NCBI GenBank assembly: GCA_902613805.1
Contig: CACMIV010000002.1
Coordinates: forward strand, 310,001 to 374,000
DNA: 64,000 nt
Reading direction: 5' to 3'
From: an uncultured Pelagibacteraceae bacterium
GTDB taxonomy: Bacteria; Pseudomonadota; Alphaproteobacteria; Pelagibacterales; AG-422-B15
This document shows, in pieces, positions 28,591 through 37,612 of this stretch. The position numbers were made by a program, and so were the translations under genes. Numbering within the stretch: position 1 is the stretch's first letter; each line of letters opens with the position of its first letter. The notes under the pieces were generated by a model. The model searched no databases. It was not told the DNA's origin and saw only the letters and a list, made by a program, of their open reading frames with translations.

Positions 28591-29162
28591 ATTATTTCAG
28601 CAATATCAGAAAAGTCATACCTCGGCGCTCTCTCATAAAAACCGCCCTCAGCAGCGTATCCCAAATTACATAGAAAATTGCTTTTAATTGTCGTGCCATT
28701 AAAAAATTCCTTATCAACCAGATCATTTGAGAAGCCTGACATTGGTCCAACTGATAAACCAAGAGAATTTGCTGCCTTTATAAAGTAACCTCCTTGAATT
28801 GATGAGTTTCTAAAAGCTGTAACCTCAGACTTGGTTGTATCATTTTCAAAATATTGCTTAGCATCCTCACGTAAATAGTTCTTGGGAAGATCACGCCAAA
28901 ATTCTATATCCATTCCAATAATTGTGCATACAGGTGCGTTGATAACTTTGCTAATATTATCATCACTCACTAATTTTGATAGCTTTTCCTTTGAGGTACT
29001 GCTTTTAAGAAACTTTAATCTCATTGGACTAGAGTTAAACGAAGTTGGGCCCCACTTAACAAGATTATAAAGTTCATTGAGCGTGTCGTTTGCAACTTCC
29101 TTTTCAGTAAATTTATAGCAAGTCTGTGGTTCAACAAATATTTTTTTAATTTTGTCAGACAT
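28587..29162 (-). CDS. Nitroreductase-family protein, RutE-like (malonic semialdehyde reductase type)
   Basis: 191 aa FMN nitroreductase fold. LVKWGPTSFNSSPMRLKFL, the middle PVCTIIGMDIEFWRDLP, FRNSSIQGGYFIKAANSLGLSVGPMSGF and the end LCNLGYAAEGGFYERAPR align by eye with RutE, which reduces malonic semialdehyde to 3-hydroxypropionate. No other rut gene is near, so the substrate may differ. First in reading order after gpx: it lies 1 bp downstream of the glutathione peroxidase gene. Confidence 0.8.
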   Translation of the reverse strand: MSDKIKKIFVEPQTCYKFTEKEVANDTLNELYNLVKWGPTSFNSSPMRLKFLKSSTSKEKLSKLVSDDNISKVINAPVCTIIGMDIEFWRDLPKNYLREDAKQYFENDTTKSEVTAFRNSSIQGGYFIKAANSLGLSVGPMSGFSNDLVDKEFFNGTTIKSNFLCNLGYAAEGGFYERAPRYDFSDIAEII

Positions 29163-29163
29163 C

Positions 29164-29625
29164 TTAGATTATAGCTTGAATGTGTTCCTCAATCTCTTCA
29201 GGTTTTTTTTGTGTACCAAAACCTCTAACAAATTCACCTTCTTTATTGATTAAAAACTTTGTAAAATTCCACTTTATCTCTCTGCCTGCTTCTTCAGTAA
29301 GCTTTACAAAAAGAGGTGATGCATTTTCTCCATTTACATCAATCTTATCAAACAGGCGAAAGGATACATTATACTTTGTGCCACAAAAATCTTTTATTTC
29401 TTCATTCGTCCCTTTTTCTTGAGCGCCAAATTGATTACAGGGAAATGCTAAAATTTCTAACCCGTTGTCTTTATATTTTTCATAGAGATTTTGTAAGCCA
29501 GTATATTGTGGCGTAAAACCACAAGCACTTGCAACGTTTACAATTAATAGAGTTTTTCCCTTGAATTCTTCCATTTTGATAGAGTTCATATCAATGTCTT
29601 TTACTTCAATGTCATAAATACTCAT
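29164..29625 (-). CDS. Glutathione peroxidase (Cys type, BtuE-like)
   Basis: Reduces hydrogen peroxide or lipid peroxides using a thiol. 153 aa, short bacterial form. NVASACGFTPQYTGLQ has peroxidatic Cys35, FPCNQFGAQEKGTNEEI holds the catalytic Gln, and IKWNFTKFLINKEG the Trp-Asn. Bacterial Cys-type members often use thioredoxin rather than glutathione. Between pirin and nitroreductase genes with 8 bp and 1 bp gaps, forming a small redox-stress group. Confidence 0.94.
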   Translation of the reverse strand: MSIYDIEVKDIDMNSIKMEEFKGKTLLIVNVASACGFTPQYTGLQNLYEKYKDNGLEILAFPCNQFGAQEKGTNEEIKDFCGTKYNVSFRLFDKIDVNGENASPLFVKLTEEAGREIKWNFTKFLINKEGEFVRGFGTQKKPEEIEEHIQAII

Positions 29626-29633
29626 ATTTTTCC

Positions 29634-30470
29634 TTATCTTACAAATGTTCCATTATTATAGTCATTAATCGCTTGAATAATCTCACTTTTGGTATTCATT
29701 ACAAATGGTCCACCACGAGCAATGCTTTCACCAATTGGTTCACCTGCGATTAATAAAAACTTAGCATTGGTTTCAGCGGATACTTTCAAATTATTGCCAT
29801 TTGTCAACAATACTAGTTTAGATCCCTCAATATTATCATGAGATAGGTTCCCGATTTTTATTCTGCCATCAACCAAGTAAATAAAACTGTTATGCGATTT
29901 GGGTATTGAAAAACTAAACTGTTTATTTTGCTTAAGTTCAACATCAAAGAATATTGGCTCAACATTATGCTTTTTAATCGGCCCTTCAGCGTTCTCAAAT
30001 TTTCCAGCAATTACCTTAACTTTTTTATCTTCATCATGATGCACAGTCATCTCATTGGCATCAATATAATGATATTCGGGCTTACTCATTTTTAAGCTAG
30101 CAGGCATATTAATCCATAACTGAAAACCGTGAAGCTTGCCCTCCTTCATAGCGGGCATTTCGGAGTGAATAATTCCACTGCCAGTTTTCATCCACTGCAC
30201 ATCACCTGCTGTCATTCTTCCTTCTCCACCAGTACTATCTTTATGCTCAAATTCTCCAGCCAGCATATAAGTCACCGTCTCTATTCCTCTATGAGGATGT
30301 GATGGAAAACCAGCTATATAGTCCTTGCTGTCTTCAGAACCAAATTCATCCAACATTAAAAAAGGATCAAAATAATTTGGCTCTACGCCTATACTTCTTT
30401 TTAATTTTACTCCAGCACCGTCTGTTGCGGGAACAGGATTAATAATACTTTTAACCTCAATGTCAGACAT
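29634..30470 (-). CDS. Pirin-family cupin protein
   Basis: 278 aa bicupin. The N-terminal domain has the metal ligands of pirins: FPSHPHRGIETVTYMLAGEFEH, and the second half MKTGSGIIHSEMP. Members include quercetinases and redox-sensing regulators; the role here is unknown. Sits 3 bp from the quinone reductase-like gene and 8 bp from the peroxidase. Confidence 0.9.
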   Translation of the reverse strand: MSDIEVKSIINPVPATDGAGVKLKRSIGVEPNYFDPFLMLDEFGSEDSKDYIAGFPSHPHRGIETVTYMLAGEFEHKDSTGGEGRMTAGDVQWMKTGSGIIHSEMPAMKEGKLHGFQLWINMPASLKMSKPEYHYIDANEMTVHHDEDKKVKVIAGKFENAEGPIKKHNVEPIFFDVELKQNKQFSFSIPKSHNSFIYLVDGRIKIGNLSHDNIEGSKLVLLTNGNNLKVSAETNAKFLLIAGEPIGESIARGGPFVMNTKSEIIQAINDYNNGTFVR

Positions 30471-30473
30471 ATT

Positions 30474-31424
30474 TTAATTAAAGGTTAAAAGTATTTTGCC
30501 TTTTGCGCGACCACTTTTGAGATGATTATAAGCATCAAGATATTGATCAAAAGAAAATATTTTTTCGATGACGGGCTTAATCTTTCCATCTTCAATCCAC
30601 ATTCTAAATAAATCTAAATTTGCAGTTGATGTTCTACCAGATAATACAACTCTTGATTTTTTTCTTTGAAACAATTGTTTTGCCACATCTATATTATTGT
30701 AGATATTATTTTTTGTAGTCACATATATTCCGTTAGCTGACAAGATTTTTGATGCGTTAGGAAAAGATAGATTTCCATTTGCGTCAAAAACGATATCATA
30801 TTTTTTTGATGAGGATAAAATATCTTCTTTTGTATAATCAACAACGTCATCTATCTTAAAATCATTTTTAATCCATTCGTAATTTCTATCACTTGTTACC
30901 GCAGTTATTTCTGTTTCATATATTTTAGCCATTTGAATTGCAAAAGATCCCACTCCTCCGGATGCACCATTAATTAAGATCTTGTGTCCCTTTCGAATTG
31001 AAGCAATATTTCTCAATGCTAGCAACGATGTATTTGCTACTTGGGGAATAGCGGCCGCTTCGTGTAACTTGATATTTTTTGGTACAAGTGAAATTAACTT
31101 TTGAGAAATTTTAATTTTTTCTGCGGCACTTCCATTGAATAATATATCTGTCATGCCAAATACTTTATCACCAACTTTGAAAGCTCCTACATCTCTTCCA
31201 ATTTCAGTAATTTCACCACTGAAATCACAAGCAGTGAATATAGGAAATTTATTCAGATTGGTTATGGGCTTAAACCCACCTTGCATTTTTTTGATATCAA
31301 CTGGATTAAGCGATACGGCCTCGATCTTTACAATTACTTCTGATCTTTTAGGTCTTGGCTCAGCAACCTCCAAAATTTCAAGATTATCAATATCTCCGTA
31401 TGAGTTGTATCCTATTGCTTTCAT
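30474..31424 (-). CDS. Zinc-independent medium-chain dehydrogenase (quinone oxidoreductase-like)
   Basis: 316 aa MDR. The N-terminal GroES-like domain has VSLNPVDIKKMQGGF, and the NADPH fold has NGASGGVGSFAIQMAK. There are no catalytic zinc ligands and no structural Cys lobe, so it belongs with quinone or enone reductases. First gene of the four-gene minus cluster of redox proteins; divergent from PAP2. Confidence 0.88.
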   Translation of the reverse strand: MKAIGYNSYGDIDNLEILEVAEPRPKRSEVIVKIEAVSLNPVDIKKMQGGFKPITNLNKFPIFTACDFSGEITEIGRDVGAFKVGDKVFGMTDILFNGSAAEKIKISQKLISLVPKNIKLHEAAAIPQVANTSLLALRNIASIRKGHKILINGASGGVGSFAIQMAKIYETEITAVTSDRNYEWIKNDFKIDDVVDYTKEDILSSSKKYDIVFDANGNLSFPNASKILSANGIYVTTKNNIYNNIDVAKQLFQRKKSRVVLSGRTSTANLDLFRMWIEDGKIKPVIEKIFSFDQYLDAYNHLKSGRAKGKILLTFN

Positions 31425-31488
31425 TTAAATATCTAATTAATGATTTTTTGATATATAATTAATAAAACCACAAATACAACAGATATTC

Positions 31489-32379
31489 ATGATTTATAGT
31501 TTACTTAATGACATTAGTTGGGTAGTCAACATTCGAACACCCTATTTAACTCCTATATTTGAATTTTTTACATGGTTGGGATATCGAGATTTTTTATTCA
31601 TGTTTATCCCATTTATTTATTGGTGTTATGACCGAAAAGTTTTTGGCAAACTTCTTGTAATAGTTTTCTTTTCCGCAATTATAAATTCATTTCTGAAAGA
31701 TATTTTTCAAGATCCTAGGCCGGATTTTGCTCTTAATATTGATCCATGGCTTCAAACTGAAACTTCCTTCGGGTTTCCAAGTGGTCACACTCAAATTGCG
31801 GTCGTGATTTGGCTTTACATAGCCTTAAATGTGAAGAATTTATTTGTGAAATCACTTTCAATAATTTTTCTCTTTGGAGTGCCTCTAAGTCGAGTTTACT
31901 TGGGAGTTCATGACATTGGAGATATTTTAGGAGGCTTGGTTGTTGGATTAGTTACTCTTTACATTGCAGACCTTATCTACAAAAACATTGAAAGAAAAAA
32001 TGTCAAATTCAATACCTTTACAAAATATTTATCATTAGTTGTAATCTTTCTTTTATTTTATCTTACATGGCCGACTGCGCATGGAAATGAAGCAGCAATT
32101 GCAATCGGAGGTCTAATGATTGGTTTCTTTATCGGCAAAGATATTGACTACAAACAATTTAAATTTGCTCGTACTTCAAATGTATTTGCTCACTACACAT
32201 CATGCTTTTTGGCATTAGTTTTATTTCTTTTGTTTAATGAATTTCTAAATTTAGCTTTTGAAAAAGTGAACTTACTTATAAAACTTGAAACGGCTTTAAG
32301 TTCATTAATATTAGGCTTTTTTATTTCTTTTTTGTCTCTTTACTTACTTTCAAAAATTAAACTTCAATTATCTAAGTAA
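31489..32379 (+). CDS. PAP2-family membrane phosphatase
   Basis: 296 aa, about eight helices. It has the three lipid-phosphatase motifs: KDIFQDPRPD, SFGFPSGHTQ and SRVYLGVHDIGDILGG. It likely dephosphorylates undecaprenyl pyrophosphate or phosphatidic or sphingoid phosphates at the membrane. The C-terminal half adds further helices. Its stop lies within the convergent metallo-hydrolase gene (16-bp overlap). Confidence 0.9.
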   Translation: MIYSLLNDISWVVNIRTPYLTPIFEFFTWLGYRDFLFMFIPFIYWCYDRKVFGKLLVIVFFSAIINSFLKDIFQDPRPDFALNIDPWLQTETSFGFPSGHTQIAVVIWLYIALNVKNLFVKSLSIIFLFGVPLSRVYLGVHDIGDILGGLVVGLVTLYIADLIYKNIERKNVKFNTFTKYLSLVVIFLLFYLTWPTAHGNEAAIAIGGLMIGFFIGKDIDYKQFKFARTSNVFAHYTSCFLALVLFLLFNEFLNLAFEKVNLLIKLETALSSLILGFFISFLSLYLLSKIKLQLSK

Positions 32380-33386
32380 GTTTCTCCATGCTTTAATGTG
32401 AAAAATCTATCTTGAGAAATATTATATTTTGAGACGACTTCAATTAACTTTTGAGGCGGCTCTCTTGCAGGCTCATCGGTCAAAATAAATGTTCCCCAAG
32501 ACATGCCAATGGCTTTAGAAGCTTCTAAATCCAAGAAAGACATAACTGCCTCTTCAGGATTCATGTGTGAAACTTCCATGATCCATCTTGGCTCGTAAGC
32601 ACCGATTGGAATAGCTGCTAAATCAACTGACCCTAATCTTTTTCTGATTTCTTTAAAATCATCAGAATAGCCTGTATCACCTAAATGAATAAAGCTATGA
32701 TAATAGTTTTTAAAATGCCAAGCTCCCCATAAAGTTTCATTTCTATCAAATAAGCCCCTTGCCGACCAATGCTGTACAGGAGCAAAAGTAATTTCTGTAT
32801 CACTTACTTTAATTGAGTCCCACCAATCAAGTTCTCTCACATTTTTTATACCTTTATTTATGAACCATTCTTCGAGACCCAGAGGGACCAAAAAAAGTAC
32901 ATCTTCGTATTTTTCCGAGATTAATTTCACGCTTCTATAATCAAGGTGGTCATAATGACTATGAGAAATTGTTACGACATCAATGTTTGGTAAATCTTCA
33001 ATTTCCATGCCGGGTGGCATATATCTCTTTGGTCCGGCAAAACTTAATGGTGAGGCTCGATCAGTAAAATGTGGATCTGTAAGCACATTTATATCCTTGT
33101 TTTGATATAAAAAAGTTTCATGCCCAATCCATGTAGTAACAATGTTATCATTGTTATATATTTCTTTGTAATTTGGTTTCTCCATTTCAAATTTAAATGT
33201 CGATAAATCCTTACTTCTTCTCTCCCAACTCCATTGCATTAGTTTTTTAAAACTACTTTCATATGGTACTCCATTAGTGTTTGCATAAGTTCCATCCGAT
33301 AAATGATGTGCGGGGGTTTGTGGTAGGTCTTCAGTACTTGCTGATGCTGCATAAAATAAAAATAAGAACATTAAAACTAATCTCAC
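32364..33386 (-). CDS. Exported MBL-fold metallo-hydrolase (NAPE-PLD/RomA-like)
   Basis: 340 aa with a GTG start and a signal peptide (about residues 1-17, ending AASAS). The beta-lactamase-fold metal motif ISHSHYDHLD, then HLGDTGYSDDF, AAIPIGAYEPRW and a C-terminal HMNPEEAV are arranged as in N-acyl-phosphatidylethanolamine phospholipase D-like proteins. It may act on lipids in the periplasm. It is the last gene of the sarcosine oxidase run, 2 bp after the DUF983 gene; the functional link is unclear. Confidence 0.85.
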   Translation of the reverse strand: MRLVLMFLFLFYAASASTEDLPQTPAHHLSDGTYANTNGVPYESSFKKLMQWSWERRSKDLSTFKFEMEKPNYKEIYNNDNIVTTWIGHETFLYQNKDINVLTDPHFTDRASPLSFAGPKRYMPPGMEIEDLPNIDVVTISHSHYDHLDYRSVKLISEKYEDVLFLVPLGLEEWFINKGIKNVRELDWWDSIKVSDTEITFAPVQHWSARGLFDRNETLWGAWHFKNYYHSFIHLGDTGYSDDFKEIRKRLGSVDLAAIPIGAYEPRWIMEVSHMNPEEAVMSFLDLEASKAIGMSWGTFILTDEPAREPPQKLIEVVSKYNISQDRFFTLKHGETYLDN

Positions 33387-33388
33387 AA

Positions 33389-33736
33389 TTATTTATCCCT
33401 TAAGCTCCACAATATAGCCAGGCATATACTTTTTGATATTGGAAGCATATAAAGTACGGTCAGTATTGTAATTGGTATCCATGTAATTGCCTGCAACCAT
33501 AACTGAGGTGAATAGTTTTGTTCTATATATAAAACTAAAGGAACAATGATGTGTCCAACAATAATAATTGTAAGCCAAGGACCAAAATCGTCCGTTCTGT
33601 AAATTGAGAGCTTTTCATTACAATTATTGCAATAAGGCTTCAGTTTCAAATATTGCTTATAAATTTTTTCTTCTCCGCATTGTGGGCATTTTTTAAAAAC
33701 TGATCGAGATAAGGCAAGTAATAATGATACTCTCAC
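33389..33736 (-). CDS. DUF983 zinc-ribbon membrane protein
   Basis: 115 aa, GTG start. Zinc-ribbon head KCPQCGEEKIYKQYLKLKPYCNNCNEKL with two C-x2-C pairs, the DDFGPWL motif of the family, then two or three membrane helices. The function of DUF983 is unproven, though it often lies near heme-copper oxidase genes. Here it is between soxG (5 bp) and the metallo-hydrolase (2 bp). Confidence 0.87.
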   Translation of the reverse strand: MRVSLLLALSRSVFKKCPQCGEEKIYKQYLKLKPYCNNCNEKLSIYRTDDFGPWLTIIIVGHIIVPLVLYIEQNYSPQLWLQAITWIPITILTVLYMLPISKSICLAILWSLRDK

Positions 33737-33741
33737 AATAA

Positions 33742-34326
33742 TTACTTTTCGCTAAAAATAAATTCATTGCTTGAATCCGCTAACCAATCCCATAAATAAT
33801 CAGCAAAACTCCATCTAACTGATATATCAAAAACTAGGTCATCTGATAATCTGTCAATTAGGACAGTTGCCTTACTAATATATGATTGAGCGCAAGAATT
33901 CCCTTTTGTGAGATATTGATCAAAATTAAGAGGGCAAGCTTTTGTTAAGACTTCAATACTTTTTGGGCCACTAAGCCTCATCGTCAAATAATAATCAGAT
34001 ACATCGATAATTGCGCAAAATAAATCTGAAAGTATTTCTCTTAATCCATTGATAACATTGTCTTTTTTTTCATCTTCACTTAATAACAAATATTCATTTG
34101 GTCCTAACCACAAAACTCTAGTCTCATTATTTCCAGTGACTTCACCAGCACTTTTTGGAAGGCTATATGTAAGGTATTTTTCTACTGCATCCCTTGCTTG
34201 CACATCATCTTCCTTTAATCTCACATTAATTTTTCCTAAAAAATCAATTAACTCTAATGAAATATTATCCGAAGCGATTTTTTCTTTTTGTGTAAGAGGG
34301 GAAAAAAATTGCGGTTGATTACTCAT
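33742..34326 (-). CDS. soxG: Sarcosine oxidase gamma subunit
   Basis: 194 aa, the small subunit of heterotetrameric sarcosine oxidase. The GcvT-like fold is seen in TRVLWLGPNEYLLLS, DVSDYYLTMRLSGPKSIEVLTKACPLNFD and a C-terminal FDISVRWSFADYLWDWL, features of SoxG. It overlaps the soxA stop by 8 bp with the same ATGAGTAATCAA string seen at the soxD/soxA junction, and starts MSNQ like soxA. Confidence 0.92.
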   Translation of the reverse strand: MSNQPQFFSPLTQKEKIASDNISLELIDFLGKINVRLKEDDVQARDAVEKYLTYSLPKSAGEVTGNNETRVLWLGPNEYLLLSEDEKKDNVINGLREILSDLFCAIIDVSDYYLTMRLSGPKSIEVLTKACPLNFDQYLTKGNSCAQSYISKATVLIDRLSDDLVFDISVRWSFADYLWDWLADSSNEFIFSEK

Positions 34327-37324
34327 TATTTCTCTTACCTTCTTTGTCGTAGAATATTGTATCTGTCACAGTAGCTTCAATAATCTTGCCATTCATAAGT
34401 GGTACAACTACTTGTTCACCCATTTTACTAATGCCATCTTTTAACATCGCTAGAGCGATTGGATAACCTAAAGTAGGACTGTAATAACTAGATGTAATAT
34501 GTCCTAACATTTTCATCGGTGGCTGTTTTAATGCCTTTTCAACGATATGTGATCCTTCTGGAAGAATTGTTTTTTTGTCATTAACTAAGAGTCCAACAAA
34601 TTTTTTTCTATCATGTCTAACGGTATCAGATCTCGTATAGGATCTCTTTCCAAGAAAATCTTCTTTCTTCTTTGAAACGATCCAATCCATATTCATATCA
34701 CTTGGTGTGACACTTCCATCTGTATCTTGTCCAACGATTATAAATCCTTTCTCAGCTCGCAATACATGCATTGTCTCTGTACCATATGGAGTAATATTAT
34801 ATTTTTTCCCATGTTCCATAAATTTTTCCCAAACATAACGTCCATAACGTGCAGGAACATTAACCTCATAGCTTAACTCTCCAGTAAAGCTAATTCTGAA
34901 TATTCTTGCTTTAACTCCGCAAACTTCCCCTTCTCTAAATTTCATGAATGGAAAATTTTCTTTTGATAAATCAATATTTGTTAAATCTTCTAAAAATTTT
35001 CTTGAATTTGGTCCCGATATAGACAGCACAGCCCACTGTTCAGTAACTGAGGTGCAAAACACTTTCATATCAAGCCATTCTGTTTGTAGAAATTCTTCTA
35101 ACCAGGACATTACTCTCGCAGCGCCACCAGTTGTCGTTGTCATGTGATAATGATTTTCACCCAACCTACTTGTAACCCCATCATCAAATATCATGCCATG
35201 CTCATTGCACATTAATCCGTATCTGCATGAACCAATTTCAAGTTTTGACCAAGCGTTTGTATAAATCATATTGAGGAATTTGGCGGCATCAGGCCCTTGT
35301 AGATCAATCTTTCCAAGGGTTGATGCATCTAATATGCCCAGACTGTTCCTTACTGCTAAACATTCTCTTTTGACTGCTTGGTGAATATCCTCTTTATTTT
35401 GAGGAAAATAATATGGTCTTTTCCATTGCCCAACATCCTCAAATACAGCTTTATTTTCAACATGCCATTCATGTATTGATGTTTTTCGTACAGGGTCAAA
35501 AAGCTTGTCAACGCTTCTTCCGGCTATAGCTCCAATCGTCTGAGGAGCATAAGGCGGTCTAAAGGTTGTGTGACCTATTTCGTCGACAGGTTTATTATGA
35601 ATATGAGACATTAAAGCCAATGCATTAACATTGGATGTTTTTCCTTGGTCAGTGCCCATTCCAGTTGTTGTATATCTTTTTGTATGTTCTACACTTATAT
35701 AACCCTCTCTTTGCGCTAGAAAAATATCTGCAGCAGTTACATCGTTTTGAAAATCAATGAAATGTTTAGATCCTTTTGTAACTTTTTTCTTACCTAACAT
35801 ATATGGCTCAACATCAGAATGTGTGAACTCTATCTCTTCTTTTCCAGTCCAATTAACTTTTTCAACGCTATTGAAATTAAGTTCATTAGCTGCTGCTATT
35901 CCTGCTTCAAATGATTCATTTAGATTTTCTTGCAGATTAAACTGACCATTATTCGAACCAATTATTTTTTGGTTTTCGATGATTTTATCGGGAACAAAAG
36001 TATTTATCTTTAGATCATATTTTAGTTTACCTCTTGATTGGCTAAACAGTTGGACTGCTGGATTCCAACCACCAGACATTAATACGCAATCAGTATGAAT
36101 ATTTTCAACCTCTCCTGTTAGTTGATTTTGATTTTTATCAACTTGCTGTATTTCTATTCTGTTTACTTTCTTATCGCCATAGGTCTTAATGACTGAATAC
36201 GACTTAAATACTTTTATGTTAAGTAATTTACATTTTTCACTAATTCTTGCATTTAAAAGATCTCTTGTATCTACGACTGTTACTTTAGCCCCCTTTTCAA
36301 CAAACTCAAAAGCGGTTAAATAAGCATGGTCATTGTTTGTAAAAAGTACAACTGACTTACCTGGTAATACTCCGTACCTAGAGAGATACTTTTGGCCTGC
36401 AGATGCCATCATGATACCAGGTCTATCATTATCAGCAAAAACTAGTGGTCTTTCAAAAGCTCCTTGTGCCAAAATAACTTTTTTTGAACGTATGCGCCAA
36501 TATCTCTCTCTCGGTAAAGTATTTGAAAATTCCACATGGTGATTAGTAACTTTTTCTAAAGCCGTTAAATAGTTGTAATCATAATACCCCATCGCGGTAG
36601 TTCTTTTGAGAATTGTAACATTGGCTAAACCATCTAATTCTTCAATGATTTTCTTCAGCCACTTCTTTCCATCTTTCTCATTGATGCTAAAATTATAATC
36701 TAGGAGATATCCTCCTAATTCTGGATTTTCATCTATAAGTAAGACTTTACAGCCCGAACGTCCTGCGCCCAAAGCTGCGAGTAAACCTGAGATGCCACCA
36801 CCTACAATAGTGATATCAGTGTAATAAAATTTCTGTTCATATCTATCTGGGTTTTTTGCTGTAGGCGACTGACCTAACCCAGCAGCTTTTCTAATGAAAT
36901 GCTCATAAAATAACCACATGCTTGGAGGCCATTTAAATGTTTTATAATAAAAACCTGCAGGGAATATTCTTGATAGAAAGTTGTTCATTGCTCCAATGTC
37001 AAAATTAACTGATGGCCAACAATTTTGGCTAGAAGCTTCTAGACCTTCATAAAGCTCTACTTCTGTTGCACGAATATTTGGCTCTGTTCGTGCTCCAAGT
37101 CCTAATTGAACAATTGCATTTGGCTCCTCTGAACCTGCAGTTAATATTCCTCTTGCACGATGATACTTAAAACTTCTACCTATTAAATGAACATCGTTAG
37201 CTAATAACGCAGAAGCTAACGTATCACCCTGATACCCAATATAAGACTTGCCGTTAAAAACAAAGTTAATTGGCTTTTCCCTATTTACTTTACCGCCGTA
37301 AATTGTCCTATTTTGATTACTCAT
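34319..37324 (-). CDS. soxA: Sarcosine oxidase alpha subunit
   Basis: 1001 aa from the ATG at 37322-37324; a GTG 24 bp upstream would lie deeper in soxD and is less likely. Oxidises sarcosine with SoxB and hands the methyl group to tetrahydrofolate. The N-terminal domain has YIGYQGDTLASALLANDVHLIGRSFKYHRARGI, the NAD-binding fold has TIVGGGISGLLAALGAGRSG (near residue 170), and the C-terminal GcvT module spans about 600-1000 (GPDAAKFLNMIYTN, LRAEKGFIIVGQDTDG). Overlaps soxD and soxG by 8 bp each. Confidence 0.97.
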   Translation of the reverse strand: MSNQNRTIYGGKVNREKPINFVFNGKSYIGYQGDTLASALLANDVHLIGRSFKYHRARGILTAGSEEPNAIVQLGLGARTEPNIRATEVELYEGLEASSQNCWPSVNFDIGAMNNFLSRIFPAGFYYKTFKWPPSMWLFYEHFIRKAAGLGQSPTAKNPDRYEQKFYYTDITIVGGGISGLLAALGAGRSGCKVLLIDENPELGGYLLDYNFSINEKDGKKWLKKIIEELDGLANVTILKRTTAMGYYDYNYLTALEKVTNHHVEFSNTLPRERYWRIRSKKVILAQGAFERPLVFADNDRPGIMMASAGQKYLSRYGVLPGKSVVLFTNNDHAYLTAFEFVEKGAKVTVVDTRDLLNARISEKCKLLNIKVFKSYSVIKTYGDKKVNRIEIQQVDKNQNQLTGEVENIHTDCVLMSGGWNPAVQLFSQSRGKLKYDLKINTFVPDKIIENQKIIGSNNGQFNLQENLNESFEAGIAAANELNFNSVEKVNWTGKEEIEFTHSDVEPYMLGKKKVTKGSKHFIDFQNDVTAADIFLAQREGYISVEHTKRYTTTGMGTDQGKTSNVNALALMSHIHNKPVDEIGHTTFRPPYAPQTIGAIAGRSVDKLFDPVRKTSIHEWHVENKAVFEDVGQWKRPYYFPQNKEDIHQAVKRECLAVRNSLGILDASTLGKIDLQGPDAAKFLNMIYTNAWSKLEIGSCRYGLMCNEHGMIFDDGVTSRLGENHYHMTTTTGGAARVMSWLEEFLQTEWLDMKVFCTSVTEQWAVLSISGPNSRKFLEDLTNIDLSKENFPFMKFREGEVCGVKARIFRISFTGELSYEVNVPARYGRYVWEKFMEHGKKYNITPYGTETMHVLRAEKGFIIVGQDTDGSVTPSDMNMDWIVSKKKEDFLGKRSYTRSDTVRHDRKKFVGLLVNDKKTILPEGSHIVEKALKQPPMKMLGHITSSYYSPTLGYPIALAMLKDGISKMGEQVVVPLMNGKIIEATVTDTIFYDKEGKRNNE

Positions 37325-37601
37325 TTGATATCTCTGGCTTCGCTTCACCCATTTTATATGTTTTTATTATTTGATCTGTGACAGTGTCTCTCATTACATT
37401 AAACCATCGTCTGCATCCATGATCGTGAGTCCATCTTTCAAAATGGGTTCCTTTTGGATTTTCTCTGAAAAAAAGATACCTGCCCCATTCTTCATCACTT
37501 ATTTCAGATGGGTTATCTGGTCTTGCAATATGAGCTTCGCCGTGACATGTAAATTCTGTCTGATCTCTTTCCCCACAATATGGACAATTAATTATAAACA
37601 T
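37317..37601 (-). CDS. soxD: Sarcosine oxidase delta subunit
   Basis: 94 aa zinc protein. The four expected zinc ligands of SoxD are all present: Cys6, Cys9, His59 and Cys63 (CPYCGERD and HDHGCRRWF). AHIARPDNPSEISDEEWGRYLF and RENPKGTHFERW are strongly conserved in the family. The subunit stabilises the tetramer at the alpha-beta interface. Lies 11 bp after soxB. Confidence 0.97.
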   Translation of the reverse strand: MFIINCPYCGERDQTEFTCHGEAHIARPDNPSEISDEEWGRYLFFRENPKGTHFERWTHDHGCRRWFNVMRDTVTDQIIKTYKMGEAKPEISNE

Positions 37602-37612
37602 AAAAAAAATTA

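Noticed and set aside
28587-29162. Naming this gene rutE
   Set aside because: The sequence is RutE-like, but no other pyrimidine-degradation (rut) gene is in the window.
37325-37348. Upstream GTG start for soxA
   Set aside because: It lies deeper in soxD; the ATG with the 8-bp overlap gives the same start geometry as soxG and the family-typical N-terminus.
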